Of a stretch of 32,632 nt of DNA, positions 8,603 through 15,276 are shown piece by piece; position 1 is the first letter of the stretch; each line of letters opens with the position of its first letter. The DNA comes from Spirochaetales bacterium (GTDB lineage Bacteria; Spirochaetota; Spirochaetia; SZUA-6; JAFGRV01). The stretch is from contig JAFGQK010000154.1 of assembly GCA_016935735.1 (NCBI GenBank), positions 1-32,632 of the forward strand, written 5' to 3'. A program made the translations under genes and the position numbers. A model generated the notes under the pieces. That model was not told the origin of the DNA, did not search any database, and saw only the letters and a program-made list of their open reading frames with translations.

Positions 8603-9329
8603 GGTAAGAAACTGTGAATCCGGGTATGGCAGATTAAGGGTGTTGAAAGGCATTTCACTTCATGTTTCCCCCGGTGAGATCGTGACCATTATCGGGGCAA
8701 ACGGGGCAGGGAAGACGACCCTGCTGAACACTATTGCCGGTATTATAAAACCAGGTTCGGGGGAAATCGTTTTTCACGATAAGGATATCGGCTCCCTCTC
8801 TGCTGAAAAGATTGTTGCCCTGGGGTGTGCCCTGGTTCCCGAGAGACGGCAGGTGTTTGACACACTCACCGTAAAAGAGAATCTTATTCTTGGGGCATAT
8901 CTTCATTTCAGAAAAAAAAGGAAAAAAGAGGCCCTGGATGAATTGCAATCCATTTACTCCCTTTTTCCTGTTTTAAAGCAAAGGGAATCCCAGCTTGCAG
9001 GAACACTTTCCGGCGGGGAGCAGCAAATGCTCGCAATCGGGAGGGCCCTTATGGCAAAACCGGACCTTTTAATGATGGATGAACCGTCCCTCGGTATTGC
9101 CCCTCTTATTGTGAAGACCATTTTTAAAACAATCTTGACGCTTCGTGACAATGGGGTTACCATTCTTTTAATCGAACAGAATGCAAAAGCTGCACTGAAC
9201 ATCGCAGACAGGGGATATGTACTGGAAACCGGCCAGGTGGTACTGGAAGGAACATCGCGGGACCTTTTCGATAATCATGATGTACAGCGGGCATACCTGG
9301 GTAAAGATTATAAAAAGATCAATGAGTAA
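8595..9329 (+). CDS. livF: LIV-type ABC transporter ATP-binding protein LivF
   Basis: This is the second ATPase of the transporter, 244 residues, acting as a heterodimer with LivG. The Walker A is GANGAGKTT at 34-42. The signature is LSGGEQQMLAIGRALM, the Walker B LLMMDEPSLGIAP and the switch region LLIEQNA. These are hallmark LivF motifs, including VPERRQVFDTLTVKENL near residue 86. It overlaps livG by 8 bp. Its stop is followed by AAGGAGG, the ribosome-binding site of the second CoA-ligase gene, so the ligase is in the same transcript. Confidence 0.93.
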   Translation: MLKVRNCESGYGRLRVLKGISLHVSPGEIVTIIGANGAGKTTLLNTIAGIIKPGSGEIVFHDKDIGSLSAEKIVALGCALVPERRQVFDTLTVKENLILGAYLHFRKKRKKEALDELQSIYSLFPVLKQRESQLAGTLSGGEQQMLAIGRALMAKPDLLMMDEPSLGIAPLIVKTIFKTILTLRDNGVTILLIEQNAKAALNIADRGYVLETGQVVLEGTSRDLFDNHDVQRAYLGKDYKKINE

Positions 9330-9340
9330 GGAGGTCTTCT

Positions 9341-10651
9341 ATGCTCTACAATAAAAAAATGGAAACCATGCCGCAGCCGGATATTGAGCAACTCCAGATC
9401 GAACGGCTTCAATCGACCCTGAACAGGGTATACCGGAATGTGGCATTCTATAAACATATATTTGATGAAAAAAAGATTGATATAGAAAAATTAAAAAGCA
9501 AACAGGACCTTGCCGGGCTTCCTTTTACTACCAGGGAAGACCTGAACAACTGTTATCCCTATGATATGTTTGCCGTACCCCTGCGTGACATTGTCCGGAT
9601 CCATTCAACATCCGGGACAACCGGAAAACCGGTTGTCGTGGGTTATACGAAAAACGATTTAAGGCACTGGACAGAATGCACTGCCAGGCTTCTTGCTTCC
9701 GCCGGTATCACGGACCATGATGTAGTCCAGATTGCTTTTCACTACGATCTTTTTACCGGGGGATTCGGCTTTCACCAGGGAGCGGAACTCATCGGTGCGT
9801 CTGTTATCCCTGCATCCACCTCCACACTGGAAAAACAAATCCTCATTATGAAGGACTTTAAATCCACTGCATTGGTCTGCACCCCGAGCTTTGCCTTTCA
9901 TATTGCCGGAATGCTGGAAGAGACAAACACTCACCCGGAGAACCTTTTTCTTAAAGTCGGCATCTTTGGTGCAGAACCATGGAGTGAACTCATGCGGGAC
10001 AGGATAGAGAAGGGGCTTCATGTCGATTCCATCGATACCTACGGACTCACTGAAATCATCGGTCCTGGTGTTGCCGGGGAATGCGAATATCATACAGGAT
10101 TGCACATCAATGAAGATCATTTTATTGTCGAGGTGGTGGATACAAGCACCCTTGAACCGGTACCCACAGGGAACGAGGGTGAACTTGTCTTTACCACCAT
10201 TACAAAAGAGGGATTTCCACTTATTCGATACCGGACAGGCGATATTGCACGGATTATAAGCACGGAGCCCTGTGAATGCGGGAGAACCTTTGTCCGAATA
10301 AGCAGGATTATCGGCAGGACCGATGATATGATCTTTTTTGAAGGAGTAAAAATACTTCCTGCCCAGATTGAGGAGATGCTCCTTGATATTAAAGGCATAG
10401 CACCCCATTTCCGGATAGTTATAGACCGGGAGCAGGAAAAAGACACCATTGAAATCCAGGTGGAGATATCAAAAACCCTGTCTGCCATTGACGAGTTGAA
10501 ATACCTGGAAAGTTTGCGAAATAGTATTGCAGAAAAGCTTGAAAAGAAACTTGGTATTCAGGTAAAAGTGTCGCTTGCTGAACCGGGCAGTATCAGGAAA
10601 GAGGGAAAAGGCAAGGTACGGCTTGTTGAAGACAGGCGGAGTGTAAGGTAA
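9341..10651 (+). CDS. paaK: Phenylacetate-CoA ligase family protein (second copy)
   Basis: This is a second AMP-forming aryl-acid CoA ligase, 436 residues. Motif positions match the first copy exactly through the N-terminal domain: STSGTTGKP at 89-97 and YGLTE at 234-238. The hinge reads RYRTGDIARI (about 297-306), the usual form, whereas the first copy has an Arg in place of this Gly. CECGRTFVR and GRTDDMIFFEGV mark the C-terminal domain. A good AAGGAGG lies upstream. The conserved alignment without gaps over 240 residues suggests the two ligases are duplicates that now differ in substrate or direction. Placement after the transporter suggests trapping of the imported acid as a CoA thioester. 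That is an inference. Confidence 0.9.
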   Translation: MLYNKKMETMPQPDIEQLQIERLQSTLNRVYRNVAFYKHIFDEKKIDIEKLKSKQDLAGLPFTTREDLNNCYPYDMFAVPLRDIVRIHSTSGTTGKPVVVGYTKNDLRHWTECTARLLASAGITDHDVVQIAFHYDLFTGGFGFHQGAELIGASVIPASTSTLEKQILIMKDFKSTALVCTPSFAFHIAGMLEETNTHPENLFLKVGIFGAEPWSELMRDRIEKGLHVDSIDTYGLTEIIGPGVAGECEYHTGLHINEDHFIVEVVDTSTLEPVPTGNEGELVFTTITKEGFPLIRYRTGDIARIISTEPCECGRTFVRISRIIGRTDDMIFFEGVKILPAQIEEMLLDIKGIAPHFRIVIDREQEKDTIEIQVEISKTLSAIDELKYLESLRNSIAEKLEKKLGIQVKVSLAEPGSIRKEGKGKVRLVEDRRSVR

Positions 10652-10684
10652 ACAAGTTCATTATTTCCCCTGGCTTCCTCTCTT

Positions 10685-11635
10685 TTAAACATTCCCGAAG
10701 AGTTTTAATACCATTCTCGGGTTTCCTTTTATGTACCGTTCAAAATACGGGCTTGCCCCTTCTTTCAGATGGTATACCAGGGCAGACATCCGCTTGTTCC
10801 TTAAATCCTTTCCAATAACTTTTATATTGATGACAGTACCCGGTTTGATTTTTCCCCACTGGAAAAGGGAATCGATGTCTCTTACTTCTTCCCTGTTATA
10901 ATAGATAATGACCTTTACATCCGGGAATGTATATACATAACTCCTTATGATTTTTTTCCATGCTTCCACATTCCCATTATGAAACTGATTATTTGTTACG
11001 GGAATACCGTAAAAAGGACTTTCTTCTACAAAAAAGATAACAGGGGCTTCTTCTTCTTCCTCTTCCTCCTCCTCTGCTTCCTTTCCCATATCGCCTGCAG
11101 TGAGTACCTGTGGTGTTTTAAACTCATATCCTTTTAATAAAAGAATCGCTTTTTCCAGTGCAATATCGAATACCTTATCCCCGTCTGTATTCTGGAACAA
11201 GCCTGTATACAGGGATACAAGTTCGGATTGCTTTAAAAGCTTTACCCGGCTAAAGTGGGCTTTGTTTTTCGGATTCAGCGGGAAAATTCCCAGTTCCGGA
11301 TGAAAATACACAAACATGATGTCAACAGCATTCCATTTGCGAAATTCCTTTACTACTGCATCAAAATTTGTCACATCATTTTCAAGATTATATGAAGAAT
11401 AATGGTACTTGTATTTATCGACCAGGACGAGCGATATAATAGAAGGAATATGTTTTATCTGAATCAACTCATCTGCCACATAGCGGTGAAGAATATTTGC
11501 AAGGTTTTCATACCCTTCAAAATCATAGATAATATCCATGACTGCATCAAGATAACGCTTGACATTATTACATCCGTCACGTGTACTGAATATATCATAT
11601 TGATTTTGATTTTTTTCTAACTCTTTCTCCTCCAT
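10685..11635 (-). CDS. Unrecognised acidic protein with a polyglutamate linker
   Basis: This 316-residue protein matches no family I recognise. It has no signal peptide or membrane segment and is probably cytoplasmic. The N-terminal two-thirds (about 1-170) is mixed helix/strand, rich in Tyr, Asp and Asn. A run of about ten glutamates near 187-197 acts as a linker. The C-terminal part (about 200-316) has alternating strands (VIFFVEESP, VKVIIYYNRE, VINIKVIGKDL), suggesting a second small alpha/beta domain. Start support is good: GGAAGGTGAT lies just upstream of the ATG on the minus strand. It converges on paaK with 33 bp between stops and no clear terminator. It appears to be transcribed alone. 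Confidence 0.7.
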   Translation of the reverse strand: MEEKELEKNQNQYDIFSTRDGCNNVKRYLDAVMDIIYDFEGYENLANILHRYVADELIQIKHIPSIISLVLVDKYKYHYSSYNLENDVTNFDAVVKEFRKWNAVDIMFVYFHPELGIFPLNPKNKAHFSRVKLLKQSELVSLYTGLFQNTDGDKVFDIALEKAILLLKGYEFKTPQVLTAGDMGKEAEEEEEEEEEAPVIFFVEESPFYGIPVTNNQFHNGNVEAWKKIIRSYVYTFPDVKVIIYYNREEVRDIDSLFQWGKIKPGTVINIKVIGKDLRNKRMSALVYHLKEGASPYFERYIKGNPRMVLKLFGNV

Positions 11636-11807
11636 TTTATATCACCTTCCTTAAAACCGGGGAATTATCCGGGATCTCATATAATACTAATCCAAACTTT
11701 CTTATTATTATAGGTTTCCTTTTAAAAGAATATCCTGTTGGTGAGTAGCTCATCACAGGGGGGATATTTTCCTTCCATTTTGGAAGAATACTCTACTTTT
11801 AAAGGAA

Positions 11808-12047
11808 ATGCAAGACATTTTTACCTGTTATAGCGATTCCCCCAAAATAAAAAATGTTGTTCAGGCAGGTTCGCAGGTACATAGATTGAGTCCGGGGACT
11901 CTCTTTAGTATAGAGGTTTTATCTAAAAAACCGGTGAATTTTATTTTGCTGGCAAGAAATGCTGTCATTTTTTTGGAGTTACTACGGCGCATATGTGCAG
12001 TACATTCATACGGTTATATCTATCCGGGTGGCAGGAAAAACCGGTAA
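11808..12047 (+). CDS. Possible small ORF or gene remnant, unrecognised
   Basis: This 79-codon frame lies in the 550-bp gap between the acidic protein and lnt. A short internal stretch (RLSPGTLFSIEVLSKKP followed by NFILLARNAVIFLE) looks protein-like, with alternating strands. The C-terminal part does not. No clear ribosome-binding site precedes the ATG. It may be debris of a larger gene. The rest of the gap (11636-12187) shows AT-rich sequence and nothing else I can assign. Confidence 0.2.
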   Translation: MQDIFTCYSDSPKIKNVVQAGSQVHRLSPGTLFSIEVLSKKPVNFILLARNAVIFLELLRRICAVHSYGYIYPGGRKNR

Positions 12048-12187
12048 TTTCATATTGAAAATTACTGTATCACGGCAGGAAGTATTGAATGCAAAGGTAT
12101 AATGATATATGATTCAATGAGTAATAGACAAAAACATTTGTTTTATTGATAAGTGTTATTAAAATAAGGTGGAAAGGTACCTATCAA

Positions 12188-13909
12188 ATGATGAACAGGG
12201 AATTATTAAAAGCCGGCGTATTCAGAATACAGAAAATAAGGGCAAAAGACTTTTTATTCCTCATTTTCCTTACCCTTCTTTCTGCGGTTATACTTCCCCT
12301 GGCTCTTCCGAATGAACTCTTTAAATACGGTCTTTCTGGCTTGAGTTTTATCTGCCTTGCTCCCTTTTTCATCGCGATTATAAAAAGCCCTTCAGCCGGT
12401 ATTGCATCAATCTGCGGAATGATCTTTGGGCTTGTTAATTCTTACATTACCTATTACTGGCTCCAATTCTTTGGGAATTATACTGTCTATACAATCGGCG
12501 GGGTTATGTTCGGGTTTGTATTGTATTGCGCACTTTTAGCCTCATTTTTAAGAGGACTTTCCGGGATATCTTCCCGCTTCCGGCCCCTGGTTCTCGCCAT
12601 TGGCTGGACATTCTACGAGTTTTTAAAATCATCCGGTTTTCTCGGATTCCCCTGGGCACTTCTTTCACACGCCATGCATGGGTTTCTCCCCATTATCCAG
12701 ATTGTCGATATTACCGGCGTCTGGGGGCTTTCTTTCATTATCGCATTGTTTAATTCATTATGTGCAGAAATCGTCATACATCCCCCGGATATAAGCATAA
12801 AACGGTTTTCTTTAAAAAAGATTCTTTTAAAAGATTGGGCGCTCTTCAACAAGTTGAAGCCCGATTATGATTTTAATAAGGTATCCCAGGTTCTTTTTGC
12901 ATTGTCGCTTATTATCCTTGTTCTTGTTTACGGGACTTTCCGTCTTATCCTACCGGTCAAGTCGGAAAAGACAGTAAGAGTTGTTCTTGTGCAGCAGAAC
13001 AGGGACCCATGGGCGGAGGGCTGGCATAATTATGAACTCAGTACACTCCAGGCAGAGGCTCTTTCCATTGCAGGGTTTACATGGGCAGGAGAAAAAAAGC
13101 CTGATATAGTCGTATGGAGCGAGACATCTTTTCAGTCCACCCTTTCCAGGAACCGGGTTCTCTCAAGGCTGGAATCCTTTCCGGGAAAAAAGCCGTTTCT
13201 CCCCTTTATACGGGAATCGGGATGTTATTTTCTCGTGGGAGCACCCTATGCCCCGATAGATGATTTCCTTCCCATGAACAGTGTGGTTCTTTTTTCCCCG
13301 GGAGCAGAGATCATTCAATACTATGGCAAACAGCACCCTGTCCCTTTTGTGGAGAGTATCCCTTTCTGGGAAATTCCTTTTGTTCAGTATTTCTATACAA
13401 GGGTAATAGGAATTCATGGGGTATGGACACTGGGAAGTACCCCAACGGTTTTCGAGATACCCCTCCGGGGTGGGGGAACCCTTTCCTTTTCCACACCAAT
13501 CTGTTTTGAGGATGCTTTTGCGGATCTTTGCAGAAAGTTCATTTTAAATGGTGCGGAGATGTTGATAAATCTTACCAATGTATCCTGGTCAAAAACCGAA
13601 TCAGCAGAAATACAGATGTATGTTGCAGCAAAATTCAGGGCAGTGGAAAACAGACGGGTACTCATACGCTCGACAAATTCCGGGGTGACCAGTATTGTGG
13701 ATGCAAAGGGCAGGGTGTTAAAAAAACTTCCCCTCTTTACACCGGATCATATTCTTGCAGATGTTCCTGTTATGAAAGAGAATTCCTATACCTTCTATAC
13801 TCTTTTCGGGGATTACCTCCCGCTTATTTTCGGATTCATTATTATTGGATTATGCATCTTTCATACCATCCGCATAAAGCTTTTTATTAAAAACCTGTAT
13901 AAACGATGA
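12188..13909 (+). CDS. lnt: Apolipoprotein N-acyltransferase
   Basis: This inner-membrane enzyme transfers the third acyl chain from phospholipid to the N-terminal cysteine of lipoproteins. It has 573 residues. Several hydrophobic segments between about 22 and 250 precede a periplasmic nitrilase-fold domain (about 262-535), and a final membrane helix lies at about 540-560. The catalytic triad is visible: Glu312 in WSET, Lys381 in YYGKQ and Cys439 in TPICFED. The family motif FLGFPWALLSH is at 151-161. Two adjacent ATGs (12188, 12191) are possible starts; an upstream GTG at 12146 is less likely. The gene overlaps the next by four bases (ATGA). The presence of lnt fits the lipoprotein-type adaptor encoded downstream and a diderm envelope. 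Confidence 0.92.
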   Translation: MMNRELLKAGVFRIQKIRAKDFLFLIFLTLLSAVILPLALPNELFKYGLSGLSFICLAPFFIAIIKSPSAGIASICGMIFGLVNSYITYYWLQFFGNYTVYTIGGVMFGFVLYCALLASFLRGLSGISSRFRPLVLAIGWTFYEFLKSSGFLGFPWALLSHAMHGFLPIIQIVDITGVWGLSFIIALFNSLCAEIVIHPPDISIKRFSLKKILLKDWALFNKLKPDYDFNKVSQVLFALSLIILVLVYGTFRLILPVKSEKTVRVVLVQQNRDPWAEGWHNYELSTLQAEALSIAGFTWAGEKKPDIVVWSETSFQSTLSRNRVLSRLESFPGKKPFLPFIRESGCYFLVGAPYAPIDDFLPMNSVVLFSPGAEIIQYYGKQHPVPFVESIPFWEIPFVQYFYTRVIGIHGVWTLGSTPTVFEIPLRGGGTLSFSTPICFEDAFADLCRKFILNGAEMLINLTNVSWSKTESAEIQMYVAAKFRAVENRRVLIRSTNSGVTSIVDAKGRVLKKLPLFTPDHILADVPVMKENSYTFYTLFGDYLPLIFGFIIIGLCIFHTIRIKLFIKNLYKR

Positions 13910-14658
13910 TAAAGGTACATATACGGTTTTACGAGGAACTTAATTTTTTTATCCGGCCGGAAAAGCGTAAACAACTTATTGAAAGGCATTGCAAAGAAGG
14001 AACAACCGTAAAAGCACTTATCGAGACGTGCGGAATTCCCCATACGGAAGTCGATCTTGTCCTGGTGAACGGGGAATCAAGGGGTTTTTCATATCAACTT
14101 GAAAACAATGACAGGATAAGTGTGTATCCCGTGTTCGAATCCTTTGATATCGGCAAGGTCTCGCGGGTAAGGCCTGCACCTTTGCGTGTTATACGATTTA
14201 TTCTGGATGTACACCTGGGAAAACTGGCAAAACGTTTACGGCTTCTCGGTTTTGATACGCTTTATTCCAATACATATACGGATGAAGAATTATCGGAACT
14301 GTCAAAAAAGGAAAGACGGATTATTCTGACAAGGGATACCGGGCTGCTTAAACGGAAAATCATCACCCACGGGTATTATGTCAGATCCAGGGATCCGAAG
14401 GAACAGCTTTTTGAGGTGATACGGCGTTTTGACCTGTTCCATTCCCTGAAACCCTTTTCACGGTGCATCCAGTGTAATGAAGTGTTAGGAGAAATCAGGA
14501 AAGATAAGATCGAACAGCAGCTGCCGGACAAAGTGCTGGAAAAGTATGACCGGTTTTACTCCTGCAAACGATGCAATAAGATATACTGGCTGGGGAGTCA
14601 CTGGAAAAGTATGAAAAAGACCCTGGAAACAATCAGCGGAAATCAGCATTATCTGTAG
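13906..14658 (+). CDS. Ubiquitin-like/Mut7-C RNase-domain protein
   Basis: This 250-residue cytoplasmic protein has two parts. Residues 1-80 resemble the ubiquitin-like/MoaD-type domain often found in front of Mut7-C. Residues 95-240 are a Mut7-C domain, a PIN-like nuclease fold named after the C-terminus of the MUT-7 exonuclease. Visible landmarks are LDVHLGKLAKRLRLLGFD with Asp101, LTRD with Asp144, and a zinc ribbon from Cys187/Cys190 and Cys220/Cys223. The acidic residues and ribbon are intact, so activity is plausible, but the substrate RNA is unknown for bacterial members. The start codon overlaps the lnt stop (ATGA), implying translational coupling to lipoprotein maturation, for which no functional reason is obvious. 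Confidence 0.85.
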   Translation: MIKVHIRFYEELNFFIRPEKRKQLIERHCKEGTTVKALIETCGIPHTEVDLVLVNGESRGFSYQLENNDRISVYPVFESFDIGKVSRVRPAPLRVIRFILDVHLGKLAKRLRLLGFDTLYSNTYTDEELSELSKKERRIILTRDTGLLKRKIITHGYYVRSRDPKEQLFEVIRRFDLFHSLKPFSRCIQCNEVLGEIRKDKIEQQLPDKVLEKYDRFYSCKRCNKIYWLGSHWKSMKKTLETISGNQHYL

Positions 14659-14672
14659 TTTGAATATTTTTT

Positions 14673-14895
14673 TTTAATCTTGAAAACCTTGTGTTCTCCT
14701 TTACCGGTAAATATAATGATGCCGGGATGTTTATAAACATGACCTATTGCAATGGAGAGTCACAGGATGAACTTTATAAGCAGATAGGTCAAATGAAAGT
14801 TGAACTCGACTGGTTAAAAAAAATCTGGATTTAATTATTGATGATAAAAAAAGATTATAGAGTTTGGGAATAAACAGATATCAGTATCAAGACAG
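14673..14895 (+). mobile_element. Remnant of an IS3-family transposase (end of OrfA, start of OrfB)
   Basis: Frames in this stretch give a degraded FLNLENLVFSFTGKY, then the intact block DELYKQIGQMKVELDWLKK. That block is the leucine-zipper-like end of IS3-family OrfA. An A8 run at 14816-14823 follows directly. Shifting back one base there continues as [12 protein letters not shown], and a further shift gives [13 protein letters not shown], which resembles the start of OrfB. The A-run placement fits the known -1 programmed frameshift of IS3 elements. The N-terminal half of OrfA and nearly all of OrfB, including the DDE residues, are missing. No terminal repeats were found. The call rests on family memory of this conserved block. 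Confidence 0.7.
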
Positions 14896-15039
14896 TATAA
14901 AAACCTCCAGGATATTATCGCCATTATGGGAATTGACGAATTATCCGACGATGACAGGAAAACCGTTGAACGGACATGGAAAATACAAAAGTTCCTTTCA
15001 CCGCCATTTTTTGTTGCGGAACATTTTACCGGCATCCGG
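14893..15039 (+). pseudogene. atpD: C-terminal fragment of F-type ATP synthase beta subunit
   Basis: One open frame reads [20 protein letters not shown], then [25 protein letters not shown]. This is the diagnostic C-terminal helical bundle of the ATP synthase beta subunit, including the DELSEED-loop region (here DELSDDD). Everything upstream, including the P-loop domain, is absent. The fragment joins directly to the IS3 remnant at about 14893, within the residues RQ-Y. The last 35 or so residues of beta (after FTG) are also missing or scrambled. With no start and no catalytic domain it cannot function. The epsilon-subunit fragment follows immediately, preserving the atpD-atpC gene order. Confidence 0.8.
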
Positions 15040-15056
15040 GCGACAGATTGTACTTT

Positions 15057-15262
15057 GATGACGAGATCGTGTACTGTAAAGTAATCACTCCCGGGGGAAG
15101 CCTCGGTACTGAAGTAAATCACGAACCACTGCTTGCCGTGTCAAAGGAAAGTTCAACAGTGACGAATCCGGCGGGGAGAAATCATTGGTTGTAGAAAACG
15201 GAATCTTAAGCTTTCTGGACAACACATGTACAATAGTAGTAGTGACCCGGCACATAAAATAG
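15057..15262 (+). pseudogene. atpC: Degenerate F-type ATP synthase epsilon subunit
   Basis: The frame at 15057 reads [25 protein letters not shown], the N-terminal beta-sandwich of epsilon. About 15-20 residues that normally separate TEV from the NHxPLL motif are deleted. Near 15170 the frame shifts, and GGEKSLVVENGILSFLDNTCTIVV continues the domain (family pattern: gly-gly, hydrophobic strand, LDNTVTIL). It stops at 15260-15262 after RHIK. The C-terminal helices are lost. Together with the beta fragment this is the tail of a dead atpDC operon. It ends 15 bp before the convergent RND pump gene. Confidence 0.72.
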
Positions 15263-15276
15263 CAGTGAACCTGTTT

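Noticed and set aside
11041-11080. Repetitive GAA/TTC tract as a simple-sequence repeat or sequencing artefact
   Set aside because: It encodes the polyglutamate linker in frame within a gene that is open on both sides, so it is treated as coding.
14976-15194. 72-codon frame taken as an independent small gene
   Set aside because: Its sequence is the degraded ATP synthase epsilon domain, out of frame at both ends, so it is listed as a pseudogene.
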